Shown here one piece after another: positions 5,641 through 13,968 of a stretch of 21,574 bases of DNA. Below the pieces are notes generated by a model, which saw only the letters and a list, made by a program, of their open reading frames with translations, was not told the DNA's origin and made no database searches. The stretch comes from JBBQTU01 sp038213005 (GTDB lineage Bacteria > Planctomycetota > Phycisphaerae > Tepidisphaerales > Tepidisphaeraceae). The position numbers were made by a program, and so were the translations under genes. The stretch's first letter is position 1. Every line of letters begins with the position of its first letter. The stretch lies in assembly GCA_038213005.1 (NCBI GenBank), contig JBBQTU010000041.1:1-21574 (forward strand), written 5' to 3'.

Positions 5641-8088
5641 ATGGATGCTCTTCAGTCCAATCCCGCGCCCGCCGTTGACCTGAGCCCCGTAGACGCAATC
5701 GTCGCACGGCTTGGGAAGGCTCCCCATGCGCTGATCCCCATTCTCCAGGCGATTCAGGAGCACTATCACTATCTGCCCGACTCAGCGCTGCGTCGCGTGT
5801 GCCAACTTACAGAGATCTCCCCTGCGACCATGGAAGGGGTCAGTTCGTTCTTCGCCCAATTCCGCCACAAGCCGGCCGGGAAACACATCGTCCGCATCTG
5901 CCACGGTACCGCCTGCCATGTGAAGGGGTCGGAACTGGTCCAGGAGGCCATCGCCCGCCATCTGCATCTGTCCACCGGCCAGGACACCGACGCCACGGGC
6001 GAATTCACCGTCGAGCGGGTCGGCTGCCTTGGTTGCTGCACACTTGCCCCCGTGCTGCAAGTCGATTCCACAACACTCGGCCACGTCACGCCCGATGAGG
6101 TTGGCGTGATGCTCCAAGAAGCCACGTTCCTTCCCATCGGCAGCATTCAGCCCGACGCCTTGGCCTACCAGCACGCTTCGGAGTCCCAGACCGAGATCCG
6201 CGTCGGCGTCGGTTCCTGCTGCATCGCCGGAGGCAGCCAGGCAGTGCGGGTCGCGTTGGAACGGGCTGTCCGCCGACTTGGCGCCAATGCCGTGGTCAAG
6301 CCGGTCGGCTGCGTCGGCATGTGCCACCAGACTCCGATGGTGGAGATCGTCCGCCCCGGCACAAGCGCGGCCGAGCACACCCCTTCCATTCTCTACACGC
6401 GCGTCTCGGCCGACGCAGCCGAGCAGATCGTTCGCCGCCACTTCCCCACGCGAGGCCTCTTCACCCGCCTGACCAGCGGCCTGTCCGACTCCATCGACCG
6501 TCTGCTCCTGGGCGACCAGGTTGACCAGTCCCTCCGTCAACGCTCAGACATGCGCGATGCCCCCATCTGCGACTTCCTCGGCGGCCAGGTTCGCATCGCC
6601 ACCGAATACTGCGGCCATCTCGATCCACTGGACATCGACGAATACATCGCCCACGGCGGCTTCACCGCCTTGCGAGCGATCATCGACAACAAGGCCGCCC
6701 CCACGGCCATCATTGACCAGGTCACGCAATCCGGCCTCCGCGGTCGAGGCGGGGCAGGGTTCCCCACCGGCCGCAAGTGGAAGGCCATGCATGACTCGCC
6801 CGGCAAGCGGAAATTCGTCATCGTCAACGGCGACGAGGGCGACCCTGGCGCCTTCATGGATCGCATGATTCTCGAGTCTTACCCCTACCGCGTCCTCGAA
6901 GGCATGCTCATCGCGGCGATGGCGACCGGCGCTCACGACGGCCGGCTCTACATCCGCCACGAATACCCACTGGCCGTCCTGCGCATCCGCCAGGCCATCG
7001 ATGTTCTTCGCACACGCGGCTACGTCGGTGCGAGCATTCTCGAGAGTGGTCACGCTTTTGACGTCGAGGTCAGCGAAGGTGCCGGCGCTTTCGTCTGCGG
7101 TGAGGAAACCGCCTTGATCGCCAGCATCGAAGGCCATCGCGGGTCGCCGCGGCTTCGCCCTCCGTTCCCGGCCGAGCGCGGTCTTTGGGATTACCCCACG
7201 CTGATCAACAACGTCGAAACTCTCGCGCAGGTCCCCTGGATTCTCCTTCACGGCGGTCAGGCCTTCGCCGCCATGGGCACCGCCCAGAGCAAAGGCACCA
7301 AGGTTTTTGCTCTCACCGGCAAAGTCGTCCGCGGCGGGCTGATCGAAGTCCCCATGGGCGTCACCATCCGCCGCATCGTCCAGGAAATCGGCGGCGGGGT
7401 GGAAAACGGCCGCAAGTTCAAAGCAGTCCAGATCGGCGGACCCTCCGGCGGCTGCCTCCCGACCGAACTCGCCGACACGTCCGTCGACTACGAATCCCTC
7501 GCTGCCGTTGGCGCGATCATGGGCTCCGGCGGTCTGGTCGTCCTGGACGACAGCGATTGCATGGTCGATATGGCCCGATATTTCCTGCAATTTACCCAGG
7601 CCGAATCCTGCGGCAAGTGTACCTTCTGCCGCATCGGCACCCGCCGCATGCTCGAGATCCTCGACCGCCTCTGCGAAGGCAAGGCCACCGCCCCCGACCT
7701 CACGCGTCTGGAACTGCTCGCCAACCAGGTCAAGGCCGGCAGCCTCTGCGGCCTGGGCCAGACCGCCCCCAACCCCATCCTCACCACCCTGCGCTATTTC
7801 CGTCACGAATACGAAGCCCACCTCCGCGGCGAGTGCCCGGCCGGGCGCTGCAAGAACCTCATCCGCTACCAGGTCACCGACGACTGCATCGGCTGCACCC
7901 GCTGTGCCCAGCAATGCCCCGTCAGTGCCATCCCCATGACTCCCTACGCCATTCACACCATCGACGACTCCATCTGCACCCGCTGCGACGTCTGCCGCGG
8001 CGCGTGCCCCGTCGACGCCATCAAGATCGTCACCGGCAAATCACTCTCAAAAATACCCGCGCACGCAAAGGAGCCCGCCCATGTTTAG
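5641..8088 (+). CDS. NuoE-NuoF-ferredoxin fusion: NADH-dependent electron-input subunit
   Basis: Predicted cytoplasmic flavin/Fe-S subunit that oxidises or reduces NAD(H), like HydB of bifurcating hydrogenases or the NuoF-type subunits of related complexes. It has 815 residues from ATG 5641. A NuoE domain (about 10-165) carries [2Fe-2S] ligands Cys87, Cys92, Cys129 and Cys133. A second thioredoxin-like domain (about 185-265) has Cys193/194 and Cys224/228. The NuoF module has the FMN site GLRGRGGAGFPTG (from 365), IVNGDEGDPGAF (from 394), the NADH loop GAGAFVCGEET (from about 480) and the N3 cluster Cys657, 660, 663 and 703. Two [4Fe-4S] ferredoxin motifs end it: Cys749/752/755/759 and Cys779/782/785/789. 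Fusing NuoE to NuoF is uncommon. A GTG at 5629 is an alternative start. It forms an operon with the gene at 8226. Confidence 0.9.
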   Translation: MDALQSNPAPAVDLSPVDAIVARLGKAPHALIPILQAIQEHYHYLPDSALRRVCQLTEISPATMEGVSSFFAQFRHKPAGKHIVRICHGTACHVKGSELVQEAIARHLHLSTGQDTDATGEFTVERVGCLGCCTLAPVLQVDSTTLGHVTPDEVGVMLQEATFLPIGSIQPDALAYQHASESQTEIRVGVGSCCIAGGSQAVRVALERAVRRLGANAVVKPVGCVGMCHQTPMVEIVRPGTSAAEHTPSILYTRVSADAAEQIVRRHFPTRGLFTRLTSGLSDSIDRLLLGDQVDQSLRQRSDMRDAPICDFLGGQVRIATEYCGHLDPLDIDEYIAHGGFTALRAIIDNKAAPTAIIDQVTQSGLRGRGGAGFPTGRKWKAMHDSPGKRKFVIVNGDEGDPGAFMDRMILESYPYRVLEGMLIAAMATGAHDGRLYIRHEYPLAVLRIRQAIDVLRTRGYVGASILESGHAFDVEVSEGAGAFVCGEETALIASIEGHRGSPRLRPPFPAERGLWDYPTLINNVETLAQVPWILLHGGQAFAAMGTAQSKGTKVFALTGKVVRGGLIEVPMGVTIRRIVQEIGGGVENGRKFKAVQIGGPSGGCLPTELADTSVDYESLAAVGAIMGSGGLVVLDDSDCMVDMARYFLQFTQAESCGKCTFCRIGTRRMLEILDRLCEGKATAPDLTRLELLANQVKAGSLCGLGQTAPNPILTTLRYFRHEYEAHLRGECPAGRCKNLIRYQVTDDCIGCTRCAQQCPVSAIPMTPYAIHTIDDSICTRCDVCRGACPVDAIKIVTGKSLSKIPAHAKEPAHV

Positions 8089-8094
8089 TCCATC

Positions 8095-8201
8095 CAACCG
8101 CGAAGTCGCAAAGAACGCGAAGGAAACGCGAAGAGGAAAAGGCGCACCGAGACGCACGTATTCTTCGCGTCCCTTTCGCGTTCTTCGCGCCTTCGCGGTT
8201 G
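8095..8201. repeat. Imperfect long palindrome of CGCGAAG-type repeats between two operon genes
   Basis: The 137-nt spacer between the two redox genes is filled by a large inverted repeat. The left arm starts CAACCGCGAAG (8095) and continues with AAGAACGCGAA; the right arm ends CTTCGCGGTTG (8201) preceded by TTCGCGTTCTTCGCG. Each arm is built of short repeated CGCGAAG/CTTCGCG words. Such elements occur as dispersed intergenic repeats in many genomes. In RNA it would fold into a long hairpin that could slow transcription or stabilise the upstream message. Confidence 0.7.
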
Positions 8202-8225
8202 CTCCTCCTTTTTTATCCAACTGAC

Positions 8226-9746
8226 ATGGCCAACCTTCGCATCGACAACCTCGACATCACCGCCGCCGACGGCATGACCATCCTCCAGGCGGCCGCCAGC
8301 GTCGGCATCGAGATCCCGCACCTCTGCTCCGCCGACGGATGCGACCCAGAGACCTCGTGTCTTGTCTGCCTCGTCCGGGTTGAAGGCATCCGCCGCCTCG
8401 TGCCGGCCTGCGCTACCAAGGTCGCTAGTGGCATGGTCGTCCTGAACAATACCGATGAGGTGAGCCTCGCCCGCCGTACCGCCCTCGAATTGCTGCTGGC
8501 CGAGCACACCGGCGAATGCTTTGCCCCCTGTCGCAACGTCTGCCCCGCCCACTTGGACATCCCCGGCATGATCCAGCAGATCAACGAAGGCAATCTGCGC
8601 GAAGCCGCCAGGATCGCCCGCGAGGACCTGATCCTCCCGGCCATTCTCGGCCACGTCTGCCCGGGCCTGTGCGAAAAAGGCTGCCGCCGCGCGGCGGCCG
8701 ATCAGGCCGTGTCCATCTGCTCGCTCCACCGTTACGCCGCCGAGATGGACCTCGCCGCCCAAAACCCCTGGCTCCCCACGTGCGCCCCAGCCACCGGCAA
8801 ACACGTCGCCATCATCGGCGCCGGCCCGGCCGGCCTCGCCGCCGCCTACATCCTGCTAAAACGCGGCCACGCCGTCGCCGTCTACGACGCCGCCACCGCT
8901 GCCGGCGGCACGCTGCGCACTTCCGTCGATGCGAAAAAACTCCCTCGCGAGATCATCGACGCCGAAGCAGCCGTCCTTGCCCGGATGGGCGCTGGGTTTC
9001 ACTTTGGCCAAGCCCTCGGCCAGGGCATCACCTTGGGCGGCCTTCGGCAAACCCACGACGCGATTCTCCTGGCGATCGGCGAAGCGTCACCGGTTGCTCC
9101 GGCCCCGGCCGCCATTCACCACGACTTCCAGACTTCTGTCCAAGAGGTCTTCGCCATCACGGCGGTCCACGAACACGCCGTCCGCGCGGTCGCCGACGGC
9201 AAGGCGGCCGCCGAAGCGATTGACGCCTTCCTCGCCGGCCGGCCCGCCTCAACACCCCCGCGTCCCTTCGCCGTGCGCATGGGCAAACTCTCGCCCGTGG
9301 AGATGCAGAGTTTTCTGGCCGACTCCTGCGACCATACCCGCATCAACCTCAAGGATGCCACCTTCACCCCGCAGCAGGCCTCCACGGAGGCCGAGCGCTG
9401 CATGGAATGCGGCTGCCACTCCCTGCAATGGTGCCGACTGCGCCAGTACGCGATCCAGTACCAGGCCGACCCCAATCGCTACCGCGGCGAGCGACGAGCC
9501 TACGTCCGCGATGAGTCTCACCCCAGTGTCACCTTTGAGCGAGGCAAGTGCATTGACTGCGGCCTCTGCGTCCAGGTCACCCGCCGCCACGGCGAGCCAC
9601 TTGGTCTGACCTTCGTCGGCCGGGGCTTTGACATCCACATCGCCGTCCCGTTCAACGAATCTCTCGCCCAAGGCCTGAAGCAAACTGCCAACGAAGCCTG
9701 CCGAGTCTGTCCCACCGGCGCGTTGCGCCGGCGGGACACGGAGTAA
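8226..9746 (+). CDS. [2Fe-2S] / GltD-like / NuoG-like Fe-S flavoprotein lacking an NAD(P)H domain
   Basis: 506 residues from ATG 8226; the frame extends far upstream only as a shadow of the preceding gene. Order: plant-type [2Fe-2S] domain with Cys34, 45, 48 and 62 as in NuoG; a GltD-type Fer4_20 helical domain with Cys98/102/106 and Cys145/149/153; an FAD Rossmann motif IIGAGPAGLAAAY (196-208) and LLAIGEA (281-287). The protein then jumps within about 20 residues to EVFAITAVHEHAVRAVADGK, which corresponds to the C-terminal FAD-domain helix of GltD. The NAD(P)H-binding domain is missing, and the usual AAGD motif reads AITA. The C-terminus has Cys392/395/397/403 and an N4-like set Cys442/445/448 with Cys492 or 495 (CRVCPTGAL). 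It resembles HydA/NuoG N-termini and StnA/NfnB-type transhydrogenase subunits. It probably passes electrons to or from the preceding gene product. Confidence 0.85.
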   Translation: MANLRIDNLDITAADGMTILQAAASVGIEIPHLCSADGCDPETSCLVCLVRVEGIRRLVPACATKVASGMVVLNNTDEVSLARRTALELLLAEHTGECFAPCRNVCPAHLDIPGMIQQINEGNLREAARIAREDLILPAILGHVCPGLCEKGCRRAAADQAVSICSLHRYAAEMDLAAQNPWLPTCAPATGKHVAIIGAGPAGLAAAYILLKRGHAVAVYDAATAAGGTLRTSVDAKKLPREIIDAEAAVLARMGAGFHFGQALGQGITLGGLRQTHDAILLAIGEASPVAPAPAAIHHDFQTSVQEVFAITAVHEHAVRAVADGKAAAEAIDAFLAGRPASTPPRPFAVRMGKLSPVEMQSFLADSCDHTRINLKDATFTPQQASTEAERCMECGCHSLQWCRLRQYAIQYQADPNRYRGERRAYVRDESHPSVTFERGKCIDCGLCVQVTRRHGEPLGLTFVGRGFDIHIAVPFNESLAQGLKQTANEACRVCPTGALRRRDTE

Positions 9747-9834
9747 GACACCGCGAAAAAGTAAGTTGACCGATTGCCCGGCAGAACTGCGAGACAAACG
9801 CGACAGCATACTTCTGGCTCCCCCTGTCAGTGGG

Positions 9835-9866
9835 TATACTCCCGCACGGCCGCAGCGGTCGGCCGT
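9835..9866 (+). promoter_or_regulatory. gatB: Possible gatB -10 element and leader hairpin
   Basis: TATACT at 9835-9840 is a good -10 match, but the -35 position holds only a weak TTCTGG. Directly after it, ACGGCCG (9846-9852) and CGGCCGT (9860-9866) form a perfect 7-bp stem with a 7-nt loop near the predicted transcript start. The leader to the gatB start would be about 80 nt. Confidence 0.35.
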
Positions 9867-9925
9867 TGGCTCATGAACATGTCCCCGCGCCCTGGGGCCG
9901 GTGGCAGCAGAAAAGGACAATCATC

Positions 9926-11407
9926 GTGGCTCAGCGAGTGTGTAAGTCGTTCCGTGTGCTCATCGGTCTGGAAATACACGTCGAACTGTCGACGGCGTCG
10001 AAGATGTTCACTGGCGCTGCCAATGGCGCAACTAACTTCGGGGCCGATCCCAACACACTGGTCGACCCGGTAGTTCTGGGGCTGCCGGGCGTGTTGCCGG
10101 TGATGAACAAGAAGGCCGTTGAGTATTCCATGAAGGTGGGCATGGCCCTGGGCTGCGAGATCAGCCGCCACACCAAGTGGGACCGCAAGAGCTATTACTA
10201 TCCGGACCTGCCCAAGAACTATCAGATCAGCCAGTATGACCTTCCGCTGTGCGGGCCGGGCGAGTTCAAGCTGCCGATGGACGATGGAACGCTGCATACT
10301 GTCCGCATCCGCCGGGCACACCTGGAAGAGGATGCCGGCAAGCTGATGCACGAAGCCCCCGGCGGCTACACGATCGACCACAGCATCGTCGATCTGAACC
10401 GCGCCGGCACGCCGCTATTGGAGATCGTGACCGAGCCGGATCTGACCACCGGGGCGCAGGTGGCAGCCTTCGGGCAGGAATTGCAGAAGATCGTGCGGTA
10501 TCTGGGCGTCAGTGAGGGGCAGATGCAGATGGGGCACATGCGCTTCGAGCCCAACATTAATGTCCACATCACCGATCAGGATGGCGTGGTTCACAAGACG
10601 GCGATCACCGAGATCAAGAACCTCAACAGCTTTATGGCGCTGGAGCGCGCCAGTGAATACGAGATCCGGCGGCAGATCAAGCAGTGGGAAGAGACCGGGT
10701 CGCTGGGCAAGAAGAGCACCTACGGCTGGGACGCAGACCGGCAGGTGACCATGCACCAGCGCGACAAGGAAGAGGCCAACGACTATCGCTACTTCCCTGA
10801 TCCGGACCTGGTGCCGCTGGAAGTGGACGATGCCTGGCTGAGCCAGATCAAGGCCAGCATCGGCGAACTGCCGGCCGAGCGTCGCAAGCGATATGTCGAT
10901 ACGCTGGGCCTGTCGGCCGTCGATGCTGCGATCATCGCGGATGATCGCCCCACGGCGGAACTGTTCGAAGGCATCCTGTCGCACGGCGCCGACCCTCGGC
11001 GGGCGTGCAACCTGCTGCTTTCGCATGGCAAGCGCATCGCCAACGAGAAGGGCGTGAGCGTGGGCGCTCTGGGCATCGAGCCGCAGCGGTTGGCCGAGGT
11101 GGCCCAGTTGATGGACCAGAACAAGATCGCCGCCGGGTCGGCCGGTGCGATCATGGAGAAGCTCATCGAGGCGGATGCTCCGGCCGAGAAACTGGCGGCG
11201 GAGCTTGGCCTGATGCAGGTCTCCGACACCGGCGTGATCGACGCGGCCATCGACGCGTTGATCGCCCAGAACCCTCGCCCATTGCAGGACTACAGAGGCG
11301 GCAAGCAGCAGGCACTGGGATCGCTGGTCGGCATGATCATGAAGACTGGGAAAGGATTGAATCCCAAGATCGTGCAGGAACGGCTGAAGGCGAAGCTCAG
11401 TTCGTAG
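9926..11407 (+). CDS. gatB: Aspartyl/glutamyl-tRNA(Asn/Gln) amidotransferase subunit B
   Basis: GatB is the kinase/tRNA-binding subunit of the GatCAB amidotransferase that converts misacylated Glu-tRNA(Gln) and Asp-tRNA(Asn) to the correct amide forms. It has 493 residues. Visible motifs are VLIGLEIHVEL near the start, the RKSYYYPDLPKNYQISQYD block, RAHLEEDAGKL and DLNRAGTPLLEIVTEPD, and a C-terminal YqeY-like helical tail (GSLVGMIMKTGKGLNPKIV). The start is GTG 9926 because AAAAGGA lies about 8 nt upstream and the family's conserved N-terminus begins a few residues later; the open frame to 9830 has no support. gatA and gatC are not adjacent. Confidence 0.96.
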   Translation: MAQRVCKSFRVLIGLEIHVELSTASKMFTGAANGATNFGADPNTLVDPVVLGLPGVLPVMNKKAVEYSMKVGMALGCEISRHTKWDRKSYYYPDLPKNYQISQYDLPLCGPGEFKLPMDDGTLHTVRIRRAHLEEDAGKLMHEAPGGYTIDHSIVDLNRAGTPLLEIVTEPDLTTGAQVAAFGQELQKIVRYLGVSEGQMQMGHMRFEPNINVHITDQDGVVHKTAITEIKNLNSFMALERASEYEIRRQIKQWEETGSLGKKSTYGWDADRQVTMHQRDKEEANDYRYFPDPDLVPLEVDDAWLSQIKASIGELPAERRKRYVDTLGLSAVDAAIIADDRPTAELFEGILSHGADPRRACNLLLSHGKRIANEKGVSVGALGIEPQRLAEVAQLMDQNKIAAGSAGAIMEKLIEADAPAEKLAAELGLMQVSDTGVIDAAIDALIAQNPRPLQDYRGGKQQALGSLVGMIMKTGKGLNPKIVQERLKAKLSS

Positions 11408-11461
11408 GTCAGGCCGCGCGGCGGTGCGGGCTTGGGACCGGCGCAATGATCTCTTCTTACT

Positions 11462-11479
11462 CCTCCCCCTTGGGGGAGG
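11462..11479. terminator. Hairpin between convergent gatB and mlaF
   Basis: CCTCCCCC (11462-11469) and GGGGGAGG (11472-11479) form a perfect 8-bp stem with a 2-nt loop, and another GGGAGGGG follows. It lies between convergent genes, where a bidirectional terminator is expected, but it has no U-tract. Similar C/G-rich hairpins occur as dispersed intergenic repeats, so it could be either. Confidence 0.45.
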
Positions 11480-11546
11480 CTGGGAGGGGTTGGCCTCTCG
11501 GAGCCGGACGGTTGTTGATGTATCGGTTCTTACTCGGCGCCGAGCC

Positions 11547-12329
11547 TCAGAACCACGAGGCGTCCGGACCGCCTCGGAGGCTGGAGAGTTCTTGCTCACT
11601 GGCTTCGCCCATGACGAATCGGCGGACGGTCGGGTTGCCGCTTTCCAGGATCGCCGTTGGCGGGCCGTCGAAGACGGTCTTGCCTTCATGCAGCATGACG
11701 ATGCGGTCGGCGATCTTGAAGGCGCTGTGCATGTCGTGCGTCACCACGAGGCTGGTTGCGTGCAGTTCGCGCTGCAGTTTCAGGATCAACTGGTTGATGA
11801 CATCGGCGCGGACCGGATCCAGGCCGGTGGTCGGCTCGTCGTAAAGGATGACCTCGGGGCTCATCGCGATCGCTCGGGCCAGGGCCACGCGTTTGCGCAT
11901 GCCCCCGGAGAGTTCGCCGGGCATCTTGTCGCCGATACCGGGCAGGCCCACCATTCTCAGCTTCTGCTCGGCCAGTTCGCGGATCTCGCCGGGCAGTTTG
12001 CCCGAGTGCTCGACCAGCGGGAACGCGACGTTGTCGGCAACATTGATTGAGTCGAACAGCGCGCTCTGCTGAAAAAGGAATCCAATGCGACGGCGGACCA
12101 GCATGAAGTCCCGCTCGAACAGGTTGTCGACGCGTTTGCCATCAAACCAGACCTCGCCGCGATCAGGGCGCAGCAAACCGACGATGTGCTTCAGCAGCAC
12201 GCTCTTGCCGGTGCCGCTGGCGCCGATGATGACCAGGCACTTGCCAGCCTCGACGTCCAGAGTTATCCCGTCCAGTACCACGAGGGGCCCGAATCGCTTG
12301 TGCAGGTTCTTGAGCTGAATGAGAGGCAT
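11547..12329 (-). CDS. mlaF: MlaF-type phospholipid ABC transporter ATPase
   Basis: ATPase of the MlaFEDB-type inner-membrane complex that moves phospholipids between inner and outer membranes. It has 260 residues with Walker A GASGTGKS (36-43), FLFQQSALFDS (Q-loop), signature ELSGGMRKRVALARAIA, Walker B VILYDEPTTGLDP and the switch histidine in VVTHDMHSAFKIADR. The GASGTGKS, SALFDS and GGMRKR forms are characteristic of the Mkl/Ttg2A/MlaF branch. It begins 8 nt after the mlaE stop, so the two are one transcription unit. No mlaD (MCE-domain) gene follows: gatB converges directly. Confidence 0.92.
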   Translation of the reverse strand: MPLIQLKNLHKRFGPLVVLDGITLDVEAGKCLVIIGASGTGKSVLLKHIVGLLRPDRGEVWFDGKRVDNLFERDFMLVRRRIGFLFQQSALFDSINVADNVAFPLVEHSGKLPGEIRELAEQKLRMVGLPGIGDKMPGELSGGMRKRVALARAIAMSPEVILYDEPTTGLDPVRADVINQLILKLQRELHATSLVVTHDMHSAFKIADRIVMLHEGKTVFDGPPTAILESGNPTVRRFVMGEASEQELSSLRGGPDASWF

Positions 12330-12337
12330 GGGTAATG

Positions 12338-13165
12338 CTATTGTGCAAACAGGCTCACGTGGCCATACAACGTCGTGTACCAGTCCTTCATGAGCCGGGC
12401 GAAGAAGAAGTTGAACACAATGATGGCGATGAAACTCTGGACGAAGGCTTCAGTGCAGGCGCGGCCGACCCCGCTGGCCCCGGCGCGACAGTTAAAGCCC
12501 TTGTAGCAACTGATCAGCCCGATGGCGCCGCCGAAGAATACGGCCTTGCCGACGCCTTCAAGCACGGCCCATCGGCCGACGCCGGTCGCGGCGTAGTGCC
12601 AGTAGGGGGCATTGGGCACGCCGAACATCTGGACGGTGACGATCCAGCCGCCCAGCACGCCCAGCATGTCGCTGTAGATGGTCAGGATGGGCGTCAGCAG
12701 GATGCAGGTGAGCAGGCGCGGCACGACGAGGTATCGGATCGGATCGGTGCCCATCACGCGAAGGGCGTCAATCTGCTCGGTGACGTTCATGGTGCCCAGT
12801 TCGGCGGTGAGGGCACCCCCGACGCGGCCGGCGAGCATGACGGCCGCCAGCACGGGGCCGATCTGCTTGACCACCGACACATTGATGATCGAGCCCAGTC
12901 GGTTTTCCTGGCCGATGCTCCTGAACTGGTCGTAGGCCTCGACGGCCATCACCATGCCGATGAACGCCCCGGTGATGGCGATGACAGGGATGGAACGGAC
13001 GCCGACCTCAAACATCAGGGGCATCATGAGGCGGAGGGTCTTCCAGTTCAGCCCGCCGCGGAAGATCCACGTGAAGGTCTGGCTGACGAATCGGCCGAAG
13101 TCTCCGATGGATTCGACCACATCCATGGAACGTCGACCCAGGTCTTGGATTGCTGACAACGCCAT
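12338..13165 (-). CDS. mlaE: MlaE-family phospholipid transporter permease
   Basis: Integral inner-membrane permease of the same lipid transporter as the downstream ATPase. It has 275 residues, with an N-terminal amphipathic segment and five to six hydrophobic stretches. The family signatures are clear: IPVIAITGAFIGMVMAVEAY, the GRVGGALTAELGTMNVTEQ helix, IDALRVMGTDPIRYLVVPR, and the C-terminal GVGRACTEAFVQSFIAIIVFNFFF. The start is ATG 13165 (MALSAIQDLGRR). The region upstream to mntP (76 nt) shows no clear promoter. Confidence 0.93.
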   Translation of the reverse strand: MALSAIQDLGRRSMDVVESIGDFGRFVSQTFTWIFRGGLNWKTLRLMMPLMFEVGVRSIPVIAITGAFIGMVMAVEAYDQFRSIGQENRLGSIINVSVVKQIGPVLAAVMLAGRVGGALTAELGTMNVTEQIDALRVMGTDPIRYLVVPRLLTCILLTPILTIYSDMLGVLGGWIVTVQMFGVPNAPYWHYAATGVGRWAVLEGVGKAVFFGGAIGLISCYKGFNCRAGASGVGRACTEAFVQSFIAIIVFNFFFARLMKDWYTTLYGHVSLFAQ

Positions 13166-13241
13166 GGCGCAGATGATAAGGGCGAGGGGGGCTGGTTACA
13201 AAGCGGCGGGGCAAGCAGTCCTTGAAGGCAGGCCCTGCCGA

Positions 13242-13802
13242 TCAGCCCAGCAGGTGTAGCGTCAGGACGCGGGCGCCGATGCCAATGAGCACCAGACCGC
13301 CGGCGACTTCGGCCCAGCGACCGAAACGTTCGCCGATCTGGCTGCCAAAGCGGATTCCGAGCATTGTCAGCAAGCCGGCCACCAGTCCGATGACGATGCT
13401 GGGACCCCAGATCGAGACTCGCAAGAACGCCAGGCTGAGGCCCACCGCCAGCGCGTCCAGGCTCGTGGCGACCGAGAGTGTCACGAGCAGCCAGCCGCGG
13501 GTGGGGTCTTCCCGCTCGTCGGCTTCGTCGTGCTTCCAGGCTTCCCAGATCATCTTGCCGCCGATGAATGCGAGCATGCCAAACACGATCCAGTGGTCAT
13601 AGTTGCTGATATGGCCGGCGATGGTGCGTCCGGCCAGCCAGCCGACGATGGGCATCAGGAACTGGAACAGTCCAAAGTGAAACGCCAGCCGAAAGACGTG
13701 GCGGTGCGTCACGCGTGGCAAGGTGAGACCGGCGGCGATCGACACGGCCAGTGCGTCCATGGCGAGCCCTAACGCGATGCCCAACAGGTTAAACCAAGGC
13801 AA
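13242..13802 (-). CDS. mntP: Manganese efflux pump MntP
   Basis: Six-helix inner-membrane exporter that lowers cytoplasmic Mn(II). The two repeats each show the conserved acidic motif, GLAMDALAVSIAAGL near the N-terminus and VATSLDALAVGLSLAF in the second half, and the GKMIWEAWKHDE loop is typical. I chose the TTG at 13802 (protein MPWFNLLGIALGLAMDALAVS, about 186 residues) because GAGGA lies 5 nt upstream and this matches the usual MntP N-terminus. GTG 13814 is an in-frame alternative, and the longer open frame to 14084 crosses the toxin-antitoxin operator and is not supported. I saw no yybP-ykoY manganese riboswitch in the upstream sequence. Confidence 0.88.
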   Translation of the reverse strand: MPWFNLLGIALGLAMDALAVSIAAGLTLPRVTHRHVFRLAFHFGLFQFLMPIVGWLAGRTIAGHISNYDHWIVFGMLAFIGGKMIWEAWKHDEADEREDPTRGWLLVTLSVATSLDALAVGLSLAFLRVSIWGPSIVIGLVAGLLTMLGIRFGSQIGERFGRWAEVAGGLVLIGIGARVLTLHLLG

Positions 13803-13968
13803 GCGAATCCTCACATTCCATTGAGCCTGCGGACCTGACGCGGCGCTGTGAATGGCGATCGCATCCGCACGCAGAACACGCAGGCCCGATCGTTGTCCTG
13901 AGACCGGCGGGCGGAACAATACCATTGGCACCGCAGTGCGACAACCAGCCGATGCCGCCTGCTGCCGA

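Noticed and set aside
5296..5769. N-terminal extension of RibF to 474 residues
   Set aside because: The extension is not RibF-like, overlaps the start of the divergent NuoE-NuoF gene and crosses the palindromic element; the family start fits 5295.
6544..7956. Long minus-strand ORF (470 codons) opposite the NuoF module
   Set aside because: Antisense open frame caused by high GC and strong codon bias; its translation is low-complexity Gly/Ala/Asp and the plus strand has unmistakable NuoF motifs.
7185..8225. N-terminal extension of the second redox protein into the preceding gene
   Set aside because: The frame is open but yields Arg/Pro/His-rich shadow sequence; the plant-type ferredoxin domain begins right at ATG 8226.
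10415..11689. Minus-strand ORF of 424 codons opposite gatB
   Set aside because: Antisense to a highly conserved gene, runs past its 3' end into an intergenic hairpin, and is Arg/Gln/Leu-rich without motifs.
13803..13968. yybP-ykoY manganese riboswitch upstream of mntP
   Set aside because: I saw neither the conserved loop sequences nor the expected stem layout on the minus strand.
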